From Kosakonia pseudosacchari (GTDB taxonomy: Bacteria; Pseudomonadota; Gammaproteobacteria; Enterobacterales; Enterobacteriaceae): a stretch of DNA of 64,000 nt. The stretch lies in the NCBI RefSeq assembly GCF_900184035.1, contig NZ_FXWP01000004.1:62001-126000 (forward strand). Reading direction: 5' to 3'. The notes below the pieces were generated by a model that worked only from the letters and a program-made list of their open reading frames with translations, did not search any database and was not told the DNA's origin. A program made the translations under genes and the position numbers. This document shows positions 37,785 to 47,277 of this stretch, piece by piece; the first letter of the stretch is position 1; each line of letters begins with the position of its first letter.

Positions 37785-37816
37785 TAAAAAAACACTGCCG
37801 GAGCAGTGTTTTTTTA
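37785..37816 (-). terminator. Terminator downstream of mepS
   Basis: AAACACTGC / GCAGTGTTT (9 bp) around CGGA, with T/A tracts on both sides, so it works for mepS on the minus strand. Confidence 0.88.
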
Positions 37817-37854
37817 TACTTAACGTCAGCCAAGGGAAAACCGGCATTAAGCAA

Positions 37855-38418
37855 TTAGCTGCGTGTCAGGATGCGTCGCGCTTCGTTATAGCGCTTCTTC
37901 CAGTACGGCTCATCCATGCTTGAAATCATGACGCCGTTGCTGGTGGAGGCATGAACAAACTGGTTATTACCGATATAAATGCCAACGTGTCGGCCGGTAG
38001 AACCCGCACGGAACAGAACTAAATCGCCTGTGCGCAAACTGGTGCGCGAAATAGACTTGCCTGTTTCCTGCTGTTCCCAGGTGGAACGCGGCAGCTCTAA
38101 ACCAAACTGTTCACGGAAAGTACGCTGCACAAAGCCGGAACAATCGATGCCTTTTTTGGTGTCGCCGCCTAAACGGTAGCGAACGCCTTTCCAGTCAGCA
38201 TATTGATCCATAATGCGGCCTTTTACGTCCAGATTACGAACCATATTTTCAAATTCATCCTGAGAGGCTTGCAGTGAAGAGTTGTCTTCGCCCACAGCAA
38301 GCGTCTCAGAATGCACGTTCTTTGCGGTATTTGTCGAACAAGCTGAAAGCAGAACCGCTACTGCAATCGCGGGTATCGCCCGCACGATATATCTCAAAAT
38401 CGGCTGAGATTTGACCAT
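37855..38418 (-). CDS. mepS: MepS (Spr) murein DD-endopeptidase, lipoprotein
   Basis: 187 residues (E. coli 188). The signal peptide ends in VLLSACS, giving an outer-membrane lipoprotein. The NlpC/P60 domain has catalytic Cys in [10 protein letters not shown], His in GRHVGIYIG, and a second His in FVHAST. It cuts mDap–D-Ala crosslinks to allow new glycan insertion, and is degraded by Prc–NlpI. Start and neighbours match E. coli spr. Confidence 0.96.
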   Translation of the reverse strand: MVKSQPILRYIVRAIPAIAVAVLLSACSTNTAKNVHSETLAVGEDNSSLQASQDEFENMVRNLDVKGRIMDQYADWKGVRYRLGGDTKKGIDCSGFVQRTFREQFGLELPRSTWEQQETGKSISRTSLRTGDLVLFRAGSTGRHVGIYIGNNQFVHASTSNGVMISSMDEPYWKKRYNEARRILTRS

Positions 38419-38841
38419 GTTGCTTATTTTCCCTTGAAGTCCTTAACGATAAATATCGTTATAAAAAATGCCAACGCAGCGAGATTAATTATCTGAATGC
38501 ATCGAGACAAACGCTCTGACGTAATTTTGTGGAAGAACGCACAAATTTACGCGCAATGAGAATAAGAGCACTCTTTGCGACAAGACGAACCGAGGTTACC
38601 TGAACATCTTCGGCATGGCGAGCGGTTTTCTTTAATTTTTTATAAGAAATTATGATACAGAAAGTGAATTCTCAGAATTGAATAAAAAATAACCAATTTG
38701 GCTTAAATAGCGTGCAAATTGCTCTTTTATAGGCAGATTGCCGTGACGAGAAAATGACAAAATTAGGCAAAAGCCGGGATTAGGCATCAGAGATCGAAAA
38801 CGATCTCTGATGAATGCGCGTTATTGATAATCGGAAGTTGT
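38419..38841. other. Intergenic region between mepS and lpxT
   Basis: About 420 AT-rich bases upstream of mepS. No open frame of note is present. It holds the long inverted repeat at 38785–38812 near the lpxT 3' end, and otherwise is the presumed mepS promoter region. Confidence 0.5.
38785..38812. repeat. Perfect 12-bp inverted repeat hairpin after lpxT
   Basis: CATCAGAGATCG, AAAA loop, CGATCTCTGATG. It lies 30 bases beyond the lpxT stop on the minus strand. There is no adjacent T run, so it may act as an RNA 3'-end stabiliser or a Rho-dependent end rather than as a classical terminator. Confidence 0.75.
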
Positions 38842-39543
38842 TTAAATTTTGTTATTTCCGGGCAGGAAATGATCAAAGGCAGAAATAATTCTGTCGCTAA
38901 GTGGTGTTAGTAAACACCACGGCAAACCGATCAAAACAGCCGAGAGAGAACCGACAGCAATATCGGTAAACCAGTGTGCGCCAATCATCACGCGCGGGAA
39001 GGCGAAAACCACAAAAATAATCAGGGCAACACCCAACGCTTTTCGGCCGAAATATCGCCACATTACGCCAGCGAAAATAAGCAGCATCATGCCGTGATCG
39101 CCAGGGAAACTGTCTTTCGAGGCGTCTTTGGTGGGGAAGTTGAGCAAATCACTAACCCGGTGAATATCGGTAAAGAACAGCGACGGACTGGCGCGTTTGA
39201 CGGGCATCAGATTCTGCGCCAGTTGATTGATCACCACGGCTATCAGCAGCATCGCCAGGCCAATCATCAGAATACGGCGTCGTCCGCTCGCATCTTCTTT
39301 TAACCAGAAAGCGAGCATTAAACAGCCCATTGCTACCAGCGAGCAGGCGTCAAAGGCGCGGTTATTGGTAAGCGCTACCAGCCACAAGTAAGCGCGGTTT
39401 TCCACCAGACCCTGGTTGAAAAAGTGGAACATCGCGGCGTCCAGCGGAAACCAGAAACCGTGGTTAGCAGGGAGGTACCAGGAAATAAATAGCGCCAGCC
39501 CTGCGGCGTTCAACAGTAAAATTAGTGGTAAACGAGTTTTCAT
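38842..39543 (-). CDS. lpxT: LpxT (YeiU) lipid A 1-diphosphate synthase
   Basis: 233 residues from ATG 39543 (E. coli 237). It is a PAP2-family membrane enzyme with about six helices. The C2/C3 motifs are visible: SFPGDHGMM and the later RVMIGAHWFTDIA. It transfers a phosphate from undecaprenyl pyrophosphate to lipid A on the periplasmic side. In E. coli the small peptide PmrR inhibits it. An upstream in-frame ATG eight codons earlier is possible. Confidence 0.92.
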   Translation of the reverse strand: MKTRLPLILLLNAAGLALFISWYLPANHGFWFPLDAAMFHFFNQGLVENRAYLWLVALTNNRAFDACSLVAMGCLMLAFWLKEDASGRRRILMIGLAMLLIAVVINQLAQNLMPVKRASPSLFFTDIHRVSDLLNFPTKDASKDSFPGDHGMMLLIFAGVMWRYFGRKALGVALIIFVVFAFPRVMIGAHWFTDIAVGSLSAVLIGLPWCLLTPLSDRIISAFDHFLPGNNKI

Positions 39544-39583
39544 TACGAGTCTATTTTCAATTAACACGGCGGCAACGTTAGTG

Positions 39584-40564
39584 TTACTGACTTAAACGAA
39601 GCTTCAACAAAGCGGATTGAAGTGTGTTCCAGTCGGCCTCCGAGGCGGTGATCAACTCGATACGGCTGTCCGGCGGCGCAACGTTTTGCGTTTCGATATG
39701 CAGATCCTGCCCCTGGCGGTTAACGCGCAGCAATCCTTCCGGAATGCGCATCACCCCTTTCACCCGCTCGACCGGCGCAAGCCGTGCCCACTCCAGCAAA
39801 CCGATGGTGTCGAACACCGTTTCTTCATCAAAAATCCAGCCGCAGGCGTGATGGCCCTGGCCGCTGTTAAGACTGCGACGCCAGCGCTGGTGTGCCGGCA
39901 AGCTTAATGCCGCGAGCCCCTTCTTCTCATCGTGAGCATGGTTATGCGCGGCACTTGAAGGCAGCGCACGCAGGTTACGGCGAGGAAGATCAAGCAGAGC
40001 GCCATCAATAGCGCCCTGGGTCGCACTGACCTGTAAGCGCTCGCCACCAAACTCGGCCCACCACGCCTCCAGCGCTTGCTGGCTCTGCGGTGTGGCGCGA
40101 TCCTGTTTATTGGCGACAACAATATCCGCCGCCGCTAACTGGTCGCGAAAGTTTTCGTTGTGAAGTGCTTTTTCATCCAGTAACTGGCGGGGATCGAGCA
40201 AGCAGAGCGTTGCGCGCAGGTCAATCCACGGCTCATACACCGGCGCGGTGAGCATATCGAGGATCTGTTTTGGGTGGCCCAGCCCGGTCGGTTCTATCAG
40301 CAGGCGGTCAGGTTTCCCCTGGCGCAGCAGCGTATTCAGACCCACCTGCATCGGCAGGCCATTCACACAGCACATACATCCGCCCGGGATCTCTTTTAGT
40401 AGCGCACCGCTGTCAGCCAGTAGCGCGCCATCAATGCCGACTTCACCAAATTCATTCACCAGCACGGCCCATTTTTCCTGCGGGTCTTTATTGGCCAGCA
40501 AATGCAAAATCGACGTGGTTTTACCGCTTCCGAGAAAGCCGGTGATGAGGTTGGTTTTGGTCAC
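39584..40564 (-). CDS. yeiR: YeiR, zinc-binding COG0523 GTPase
   Basis: 326 residues from GTG 40564, with GGAG five bases upstream; E. coli YeiR is 328. The N terminus has Walker A GFLGSGKTT, followed by the zinc motif GGCMCC (CxCC) and the NKQD guanine-specificity motif. A His-rich stretch (HNHAHDEK) lies between the G domain and the CobW C-terminal domain. The family acts as metal chaperones/GTPases; YeiR binds zinc. It is probably independent of yeiQ upstream. Confidence 0.93.
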   Translation of the reverse strand: MTKTNLITGFLGSGKTTSILHLLANKDPQEKWAVLVNEFGEVGIDGALLADSGALLKEIPGGCMCCVNGLPMQVGLNTLLRQGKPDRLLIEPTGLGHPKQILDMLTAPVYEPWIDLRATLCLLDPRQLLDEKALHNENFRDQLAAADIVVANKQDRATPQSQQALEAWWAEFGGERLQVSATQGAIDGALLDLPRRNLRALPSSAAHNHAHDEKKGLAALSLPAHQRWRRSLNSGQGHHACGWIFDEETVFDTIGLLEWARLAPVERVKGVMRIPEGLLRVNRQGQDLHIETQNVAPPDSRIELITASEADWNTLQSALLKLRLSQ

Positions 40565-40684
40565 AAGATCTCCAGGCGTCAACAAAATTTAAACATGACT
40601 GACGATCCTGGCGAAAAAAGTGCGAAAAGAGAAGGGCGCGGACGGCGTAAAAGCACTAACCGTCCGCTTTAGTAGCAGAAATTG

Positions 40685-42151
40685 TTAATTACCGAGTGCG
40701 CGTTTTACCGCGGCATGCGCACCTTCGGTGGTGAGCATCTGCCATGCGTCATTAATGGCATTAACAAACGTCGGGTTGAGCGGCAGGTCGCTACCGAAAA
40801 TCTCTTTGAGCGTCAGCAGTGCCGTTACGCGTTCATCGACGCTGCTGGTTTCAACAATCGCGTGAATTTTATCCGCCAGCGGATCGCGAATATCAATACT
40901 GTTACCGGCGTCATCCACGCCGCTGACGTAGCGCATCCAGCCCGCAATGCCCAGCGCTAACAGCGGCCACTGCGTTTCTCGTTGCAAATGTACCCGAACA
41001 CCGTCCAGCATACGCTGCGGTAGCTTCTGGCTGCCGTCCATGGCGATTTGCCAGGTACGGTGCTTCAGCGCCGGGTTAGCAAAACGGTCGATCAGGCTAT
41101 CGGCATAGGCGGTAAGATCAACGCCGGTAATACGCAGCGTCGGGGCTTGTTCCTGGAGCATCAGGCGGCGCACCGCCGTGCGGAAGAGCTCATCCTGCAT
41201 GCAGTCATTAATATGCGCGAAGCCTGCCAGGTAGCCGAGATAGGCCAGAAAAGAGTGGCTGCCATTGAGCATACGTAACTTCATCTGCTCCCACGGCTGC
41301 ACATCCTGCACCAGTTGTACGCCAGCTACTTCCCATTCGGGACGTCCGGCAACGAAATTATCTTCAATTACCCACTGAATGAATGGCTCGCAACTGATGG
41401 CGCACGGATCAAATACCCCCAGCGCTTCGCCAATTTCCGCCAGTGATTCATCTGTTGCCGCCGGAACAATGCGGTCCACCATGGTAGCCGGGAAACTTAC
41501 ATGTTCCTCTATCCACTGCGCCAGTTCCGGTGAGCGGGTTTGCGCCATTCCGAGTACGGCATTTTTAACAATATGACCATTATCGGGAATATTATCGCAG
41601 GAGAGTACCGTAAAGGGCGGCAACCCGCGTTCACGGCGACGGGAGAGCGCTTCAACCAGAATCCCTGGCGCTGAGTGCGGTTCGCCTGGGTGCTGGAGAT
41701 CGTGTTCGATGCGCGGCTGATGCAGATCCAGTTTGCCGCTGGCAGGATCGATGCAATAGCCTTTCTCGGTGATGGTCAGGGAAACAATCGCCACTTGCGG
41801 TTCGCAAAATTTTTCAATAATGGCGGGCAGCGAGTCGAGTTTCGCGTTCAGGCATTCGTTCACCACGCCAATGATTATCGGTTGGTTTCCCTCCGCCCCT
41901 TTTTCCAGCACGGTGTATAAATGATTCTGCTCGCGTAACTGGGACATCAGCACATCGCCGCTGAACAGGCTGATTTCACAGATCCCCCAGTCACCGCCTT
42001 GCGCGTTAAGCACCCGGTTGGTCAGCAATGCCTGATGCGCGCGATGAAATGCGCCAAAACCAAAGTGCACAATTCGCGAGCGCAGTTGTGTGCGGTCATA
42101 CTGGGGTTGCTGTACGCTGGCGGGCAGCGTTACGGAGGCGATTGTCTTCAT
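40685..42151 (-). CDS. yeiQ: YeiQ, mannitol dehydrogenase-family oxidoreductase (fructuronate reductase-like)
   Basis: 488 residues, equal to E. coli YeiQ. The N-terminal Rossmann domain includes IVHFGFGAFHRAHQ, and the catalytic helix carries the KLRMLNGSHSFLAYLGYL region of polyol dehydrogenases, with Lys and His residues typical of UxuB/UxaB. It belongs to the family that reduces fructuronate to mannonate with NADH. Here it is divergent from uxuA with UxuR/ExuR-like boxes between, which supports a fructuronate reductase role rather than an unrelated one. Confidence 0.9.
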   Translation of the reverse strand: MKTIASVTLPASVQQPQYDRTQLRSRIVHFGFGAFHRAHQALLTNRVLNAQGGDWGICEISLFSGDVLMSQLREQNHLYTVLEKGAEGNQPIIIGVVNECLNAKLDSLPAIIEKFCEPQVAIVSLTITEKGYCIDPASGKLDLHQPRIEHDLQHPGEPHSAPGILVEALSRRRERGLPPFTVLSCDNIPDNGHIVKNAVLGMAQTRSPELAQWIEEHVSFPATMVDRIVPAATDESLAEIGEALGVFDPCAISCEPFIQWVIEDNFVAGRPEWEVAGVQLVQDVQPWEQMKLRMLNGSHSFLAYLGYLAGFAHINDCMQDELFRTAVRRLMLQEQAPTLRITGVDLTAYADSLIDRFANPALKHRTWQIAMDGSQKLPQRMLDGVRVHLQRETQWPLLALGIAGWMRYVSGVDDAGNSIDIRDPLADKIHAIVETSSVDERVTALLTLKEIFGSDLPLNPTFVNAINDAWQMLTTEGAHAAVKRALGN

Positions 42152-42215
42152 CTATATACACCTGATTAACCAATAATTAACAATGCGCAGTGTAAAGTTA
42201 TATGACAGCAAAAAG

Positions 42216-42233
42216 AATTGGTATGCCGTAATT
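42216..42233. promoter_or_regulatory. Possible UxuR/ExuR operator (yeiQ side)
   Basis: AATTGGTATGCCGTAATT resembles the hexuronate regulator consensus built on ATTGGTATACCAAT; the left half is perfect, the right half degenerate. It lies 65 bases upstream of the yeiQ start. Confidence 0.5.
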
Positions 42234-42324
42234 ATCCGGGGAATGTGAGCTGGATCAATCATTGCTGTGGGAAGATTTGACCGCTGTAATTAAGCATGTA
42301 TGGTAGTCGTCATATGTTTGTGTG

Positions 42325-42340
42325 TATTGGTATAACAACT
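42325..42340. promoter_or_regulatory. Possible UxuR/ExuR operator (uxuA side)
   Basis: TATTGGTATAACAACT has ATTGGTATAnCAA of the UxuR/ExuR consensus. It ends 17 bases before the uxuA start, in a position fit for repression. Confidence 0.55.
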
Positions 42341-42357
42341 TTGTAGAGGGTAAGGCA

Positions 42358-43548
42358 ATGGAACAAACCTGGCGTTGGTATGGACCGAACGATCCGGTGT
42401 CGCTTGATGATGTGCGTCAGGCAGGCGCGACGGGCGTCGTGACCGCACTGCACCATATCCCGAACGGCCAGGTCTGGCCGGTTGACGAGATCAAAGCGCG
42501 TCAGGCGCTGCTGGCGGAAAAAGGGCTGGTCTGGTCGGTGGTCGAAAGTATTCCGGTGCATGAAGATATTAAAACCCATACCGGGCAGTACGATACCTGG
42601 ATTGCCAACTATCAGCAGAGTATCCGCAACCTGGCAGCCTGCGGTATTGATACCGTGTGCTACAACTTTATGCCGATCCTCGACTGGACGCGTACCGATC
42701 TGGAATATGAACTACCGGACGGTTCCAGAGCGCTGCGTTTTGACCAGATTGCTTTTGCCGCGTTTGAGTTGCATATCCTGAAGCGCAAAGGCGCAGAAGC
42801 TGACTACAGCGAAGAAGAGCAGCGCCAGGCGCAGGCTTACTTCAACACCATGACTGAAGCGGAAGTCGAAAAGCTGACGCGCAATATCATCGCTGGTCTG
42901 CCTGGCGCGGAAGAGGGCTATACCCTTGAGCAGTTCCATGCGCGCCTTGCGGAATACGACGGGATCGACAAAGCGCAACTGCGTGAAAACATGGCCTATT
43001 TCCTGCGCGCTATTGTGCCGGTTGCGCAGGAAGTGGGCGTGCGTATGGCGGTTCACCCGGACGATCCGCCGCGCCCGATCCTCGGCCTGCCGCGTATCGT
43101 TTCTACTCTTGAAGATATGCAGTGGCTGAAAGAAGCAGTAGACAGCATCAATAACGGTTTCACGATGTGCACAGGTTCATACGGTGTGCGTGCGGATAAC
43201 GACTTAGTGCGGATGATCGAGACGTTTGGCGATCGCATTCACTTCACGCACCTGCGTTCAACCTGTCGCGAAGATAACCCGAAAACGTTCCATGAAGCCG
43301 CGCATTTGCAGGGCGATGTGGATATGGTGTCGGTGGTTGCCGCCATTCTGACCGAAGAGCAGCGCCGCAAGAAAGCCGGCGATTTGCGTCCGATCCCGTT
43401 CCGCCCGGATCATGGTCACCAGATGCTGGACGATCTGCGTAAGAAAACCAACCCAGGTTACTCGGCGATTGGTCGCCTGAAAGGGATGGCGGAAGTGCGC
43501 GGCGTTGAGCTGGCGCTGAAGAAAACGCTGTTCCGCGATCTGCTGTAA
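42358..43548 (+). CDS. uxuA: Mannonate dehydratase UxuA
   Basis: 396 residues from ATG 42358 (E. coli 394), with AAGG upstream. It dehydrates D-mannonate to 2-keto-3-deoxygluconate in glucuronate breakdown. The TIM-barrel enzyme keeps [25 protein letters not shown] with metal-binding His, FTHLRST and [11 protein letters not shown]. In E. coli uxuA sits in uxuAB elsewhere; here it is inserted between yeiQ and yeiP, next to the only nearby fructuronate reductase-like gene. Confidence 0.95.
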   Translation: MEQTWRWYGPNDPVSLDDVRQAGATGVVTALHHIPNGQVWPVDEIKARQALLAEKGLVWSVVESIPVHEDIKTHTGQYDTWIANYQQSIRNLAACGIDTVCYNFMPILDWTRTDLEYELPDGSRALRFDQIAFAAFELHILKRKGAEADYSEEEQRQAQAYFNTMTEAEVEKLTRNIIAGLPGAEEGYTLEQFHARLAEYDGIDKAQLRENMAYFLRAIVPVAQEVGVRMAVHPDDPPRPILGLPRIVSTLEDMQWLKEAVDSINNGFTMCTGSYGVRADNDLVRMIETFGDRIHFTHLRSTCREDNPKTFHEAAHLQGDVDMVSVVAAILTEEQRRKKAGDLRPIPFRPDHGHQMLDDLRKKTNPGYSAIGRLKGMAEVRGVELALKKTLFRDLL

Positions 43549-43570
43549 GCCGGTTTACCGTCGGAAAATA

Positions 43571-43599
43571 AAAAGCCACTTCAATGAAGTGGCTTTTTT
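43571..43599. terminator. Bidirectional terminator between uxuA and yeiP
   Basis: AAAAGCCACTT / AAGTGGCTTTT, an 11-bp perfect stem with a 5-base loop and A/T tracts on both sides, set between converging genes. Confidence 0.92.
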
Positions 43600-43614
43600 A
43601 CTGCATCCCGCTTA

Positions 43615-44187
43615 TCAGTCGGCGCGGCCCATATAGCGGCGCTCTTCGATATGAATACGGATTTTCTCGCCGGTGGTCAGGTATTCCGGCACCTGGACAA
43701 CCAGACCGGTGGTCAGTGTTGCTGGTTTGGTGCGCGAGCTGGCGGAAGCGCCTTTGATACCTGGTGCGGTTTCCACAATTTCAAGATCCACTGTCTGCGG
43801 CAGTTCGAGCGCCAGCAACTGGCCGTCCCACAGCAGAACCTGCATATCCGGCATGCCGCCTTCCGGAATAAACAGCAGTTCTTCTTCAATCTGCTCTTTA
43901 TTGAAGGTGTACGGCGTGTAATCCTCTTTATCCATAAACACGTATTCGTTGCCGTCAACATAAGAGAAGTCGACAAAACGACGGTTCAGGGTCACGGTAT
44001 CAAGGATATCATCGCCTTTAAAACGCTCTTCCACTTTCAGCCCGGTACGGACATCGGAAAAACGCATTTTGTAGAGCGTTGCCGCGCCACGGGCGCTCGG
44101 TGACTGAATATCAATATCTTTCACAATCAGCAGTTTGCCGTTGTAATTCAGCACCATACCTTTTTTAATTTCGTTCGCTCTTGGCAT
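43615..44187 (-). CDS. yeiP: YeiP (EfpL), elongation factor P-like protein
   Basis: 190 residues, as in E. coli. Three OB/KOW-like domains: the N-terminal KOW region with [23 protein letters not shown], a middle domain, and the C-terminal domain with [19 protein letters not shown]. The loop around residue 33 carries an Arg instead of the modified Lys of EF-P, in accord with unmodified YeiP. It helps ribosomes through polyproline and related stalls. Confidence 0.95.
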   Translation of the reverse strand: MPRANEIKKGMVLNYNGKLLIVKDIDIQSPSARGAATLYKMRFSDVRTGLKVEERFKGDDILDTVTLNRRFVDFSYVDGNEYVFMDKEDYTPYTFNKEQIEEELLFIPEGGMPDMQVLLWDGQLLALELPQTVDLEIVETAPGIKGASASSRTKPATLTTGLVVQVPEYLTTGEKIRIHIEERRYMGRAD

Positions 44188-44351
44188 TGCAAGGGTCCTG
44201 TAAATTGAAAATAACGAAAATATCGCGACAAACTACTCGCGAGGAACTTTCCAGGCAAGTGGAATCGGAGAGTTTTGCGTTCAGAGGGCAAAAGATGATA
44301 GCTTGCGCCCTGCACGCGCAGCCCCGCGCGCCTGATAAAAAGAGAACGTTT

Positions 44352-44606
44352 ATGGAATGCCGCCCGGACTGCGGAGCCTGCTGTACCGCCCCGTCCATCA
44401 GTAGCCCGATACCCGGTATGCCTGACGGCAAGCCCGCGAATACGCCCTGCGTTCAGCTCGACGCGCAAAAGCGCTGCAAAATATTCGGCTCGCCGCTGCG
44501 CCCAAAAGTCTGCGCCGGGCTGCAACCGAGCCGCGACATGTGCGGCGCAAACCGCGAGCAGGCGATGGTTTATCTGCTCGATCTTGAACAACAAACCGCG
44601 CCTTAA
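44352..44606 (+). CDS. yeiW: YeiW, small Cys-rich zinc/iron-chelating-type protein
   Basis: 84 residues from ATG 44352 with AGAGAA upstream; the frame is open much further 5' but the family starts MECRPxCGACC. Cysteines in [25 protein letters not shown] and MCGAN fit the YkgJ/UPF0153 metal-binding fold. Function unknown. Its last four bases overlap the 3' end of the convergent setB. Confidence 0.9.
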   Translation: MECRPDCGACCTAPSISSPIPGMPDGKPANTPCVQLDAQKRCKIFGSPLRPKVCAGLQPSRDMCGANREQAMVYLLDLEQQTAP

Positions 44607-45784
44607 ATATCTTTTATCCGGCTCAGGCAAACCTGCGTAACCAGCGTCATCGCCAGCGCAATCCAGAACACCGCGTGATAACTCCAGATCTCTGCCACCA
44701 CGCCAGCCAGCGAACCGGCGATAATCCAGCCGACACGCGTGGTATTAGTATAAAGGGTGGTGGCTGAACCCGCCTGGCCAGGCATCAAATCCTGAAAATA
44801 GAGCATGCCAATCCCGGCAAGAATGCCGATATAAATCGCGTTCAGCAGTTGCAAAGCAAGCAATACGACGGGGGTGTGCACCGTCAGCATTCCGGCATAA
44901 AAGAAGATGCCCGCCACGGCGCTAACGCGCATCAGAAAGCGTTTGCCGAAGCGCTTTGCGTAATACCCGGCAATCAGCATGGTGGGGATTTCCAGCCCGG
45001 CTGCCGTACCCATCATCACACCAGCCAATTTCTCCGGCAGATGCAGTTCATCAATAATGAACAGCGGCATATTAATAATATAAAGGCTGTTGGTGCCCCA
45101 CATCAGCGTACAAATCACGAACAACAGCAGTGCATCACGGCGGTGAGTGCGTGGCGCTTCCATCACCGCTGATTTCAGCTTCGGCTCTTTACGCATGGTT
45201 GGCAGGAACAGCCACACCATTGCGCCGCAGACAATAAAAGCTGCCGCCGCGCACAAATACATGGTGGAAAAACCAAAACCCATCGCCAGCGCGTAGGCCA
45301 GCGGTGGGCCAATCACCCACGCCAGTGATACTTGCGCGCGCAGTATTGAGCTGAACATCACGGCTTCACGTCCGGTGCGATCTGCATGCTCACGCGCAAG
45401 GGCAAACATTTGCGGGTTCGCTGTTGAGCCGAAACTGCTGAGGAAAACCCCGACAAACAACAAAACAAAGTAGTTACGGTTCCAGGCGAACAACACACAG
45501 GCCAGTACGCCGAGCAGGCAACAGAACACAATCAGCGTCTTGCGATCGCCTTTACGATCCGAGCGTCCGGCAAGAAACTGGCTCACCAGAATGCCAATCA
45601 CCGCGCTGCCGGTAAAAAAGAAGCCCACCATTGCCGGGCGAACGTGCACTTCGTTGGTTAAAAACAGGCTCAACGTCGGCGTTTGCAACGCACCGGCAAT
45701 CCCCGTTAAAAAGGCGACAATCAGGAATGCCGTCGAGGTGAAATCAAAAGCGCCGGGACGGGCAGCGGCGGGAGAATTTTGCAT
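44603..45784 (-). CDS. setB: SetB sugar efflux MFS transporter
   Basis: 393 residues from ATG 45784, identical in length to E. coli SetB. It has twelve helices, with the [19 protein letters not shown] loop 2-3 motif of MFS proteins and the [21 protein letters not shown] region typical of SetA/B. It exports lactose, glucose and some glycosides. An upstream frame extension (19 codons) is not family-like. Confidence 0.94.
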   Translation of the reverse strand: MQNSPAAARPGAFDFTSTAFLIVAFLTGIAGALQTPTLSLFLTNEVHVRPAMVGFFFTGSAVIGILVSQFLAGRSDRKGDRKTLIVFCCLLGVLACVLFAWNRNYFVLLFVGVFLSSFGSTANPQMFALAREHADRTGREAVMFSSILRAQVSLAWVIGPPLAYALAMGFGFSTMYLCAAAAFIVCGAMVWLFLPTMRKEPKLKSAVMEAPRTHRRDALLLFVICTLMWGTNSLYIINMPLFIIDELHLPEKLAGVMMGTAAGLEIPTMLIAGYYAKRFGKRFLMRVSAVAGIFFYAGMLTVHTPVVLLALQLLNAIYIGILAGIGMLYFQDLMPGQAGSATTLYTNTTRVGWIIAGSLAGVVAEIWSYHAVFWIALAMTLVTQVCLSRIKDI

Positions 45785-46048
45785 ATTAAATGAGATCCAA
45801 AAGCGAGACGCGGAGTGTACGCCGCTGCATGAAAAAAACACAGCCTGCTAAGCAATATTTGCGACAAAAAATCCAAATCCTTTTCCCGGAATTCATTCAG
45901 GCTGACGAAAGCTGAAAGTGGATTGCTGAACGGAAAGGTCACTTCAGCAAATTTACCTTACGCGCGGGCGAAATGTGCTGAACCTCAAAATTCTGCAACG
46001 CAAAATGAGAGAATTCTTGCTTACGGACGAAAAAAAGTGAATGCTCCT

Positions 46049-46060
46049 TGAAACGTTTCA
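46049..46060. promoter_or_regulatory. Cra (FruR) operator 1
   Basis: TGAAACGTTTCA is a perfect palindrome and a consensus Cra site, located 87 bases before the fruB start. Cra represses fruBKA until fructose 1-phosphate releases it. Confidence 0.92.
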
Positions 46061-46115
46061 GCGTCATCGCGTTATGTCTGAACAACGGCGGTGACGCACT
46101 CTTTCTCAATGTAGC

Positions 46116-46127
46116 TGAAACGATTCA
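46116..46127. promoter_or_regulatory. Cra (FruR) operator 2
   Basis: TGAAACGATTCA matches the Cra consensus and lies 19 bases before the fruB ATG, as in E. coli where two sites flank the fru start of transcription. Confidence 0.92.
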
Positions 46128-46146
46128 ATTCAGCGAGCGAGGTCAC

Positions 46147-47277
46147 ATGTTCCAGTTATCTGTTCAGGACATCCATCCAGGCCAGCAGGCCAGCAATAAA
46201 GAAGATGCCATCCGCCAGATTGCGGCGGCGCTGGCAGCAGCCGGCAACGTCGCCGACGGTTACGTCGATGGCATGCTGGCGCGCGAAGGGCAAACTTCCA
46301 CCTATCTTGGCAATGGCATTGCCATTCCTCACGGCACTACCGACACGCGCGATCAAGTGCTGAAAACCGGTGTGAAAGTTTTCCAGTTCCCGCAGGGCAT
46401 CCTCTGGAGCGAAGGGCAGGTGGCGTATGTCGCCATCGGTATCGCTGCCAGCTCCGACGAACATCTTGGGCTGCTGCGTCAGCTGACGCATGTGCTGAGC
46501 GATGATTCTGTGGCCGCACAGTTGCAGTCCGCTACGTCCCCTGAAGAGTTGCGTGCATTGCTGATGGGTGAAAAGCAGAGCGCATCACTCAAGCTGGATA
46601 ATGAAACCTTAACGCTTGATGTTGCCGCCAGCGATCTGACGACGCTGCAAGCGCTGAACGCCGCGCGCCTGAAAGAGGCGGGGGCGGTTGACGCGGCGTA
46701 TGTTACCCGCGCCATTAACGAGAAACCGCTGAACCTGGGTCAGGGCATCTGGCTGAACGACAGTGCTGAAGGCAACCTGCTGAGCGCAATTGCGGTCAGT
46801 CGTGCAGCCACCCCGTTTGAGGTGGAAGGTGAGCATGCCGCGCTGCTGGTCAGTGTCGCCATGGCCGACGAACAGCCAGTTGCGGTACTTAAGCGTCTTA
46901 GCGATCTGCTGCTCAACAATAAAACCAATCTGCTGCTGAACGCCGATGCCGCTACGCTGCTGGCGCTGCTGACCAGCGACGATGCGGTGGCTGAAGACCT
47001 GCTGAGCGAGGAGTTTGTCGTGCGTAACGAACACGGCTTGCACGCACGTCCGGGCACCGTGTTGGTTAACACTATCAAGCAATTTAACAGTGAAATCACC
47101 GTCACCAACCTTGACGGTACTGGCAAACCCGCAAATGGACGGAGTCTGATGAAAGTTGTTGCACTTGGCGTGAAGAAAGGACACCGCCTGCGTTTCACCG
47201 CGCAGGGTGATGATGCTGAACAGGCGCTGAAAGCGATTGGCGAAGCCATCGCGTCTGGTCTGGGAGAGGGAGCATAA
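46147..47277 (+). CDS. fruB: FruB, fructose PTS diphosphoryl transfer protein (IIA–M–FPr)
   Basis: 376 residues from ATG 46147, same as E. coli. The IIA-Fru domain has the phosphorylated His in [10 protein letters not shown]; a central linker domain follows; the C-terminal HPr-like FPr domain has [10 protein letters not shown] with its active His. It passes phosphate from EI to FruA. Frame extends upstream through the Cra sites, but GAGCGAGG before ATG 46147 marks the start. It is the first gene of fruBKA; fruK begins right after its stop. Confidence 0.97.
   Translation: MFQLSVQDIHPGQQASNKEDAIRQIAAALAAAGNVADGYVDGMLAREGQTSTYLGNGIAIPHGTTDTRDQVLKTGVKVFQFPQGILWSEGQVAYVAIGIAASSDEHLGLLRQLTHVLSDDSVAAQLQSATSPEELRALLMGEKQSASLKLDNETLTLDVAASDLTTLQALNAARLKEAGAVDAAYVTRAINEKPLNLGQGIWLNDSAEGNLLSAIAVSRAATPFEVEGEHAALLVSVAMADEQPVAVLKRLSDLLLNNKTNLLLNADAATLLALLTSDDAVAEDLLSEEFVVRNEHGLHARPGTVLVNTIKQFNSEITVTNLDGTGKPANGRSLMKVVALGVKKGHRLRFTAQGDDAEQALKAIGEAIASGLGEGA

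Larger units (their letters stand above)
45785..46146. other. setB–fruB divergent control region
   Basis: About 360 bases without a protein gene. It holds two Cra operators near fruB and the setB upstream sequence. No small RNA was recognised. Confidence 0.5.
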
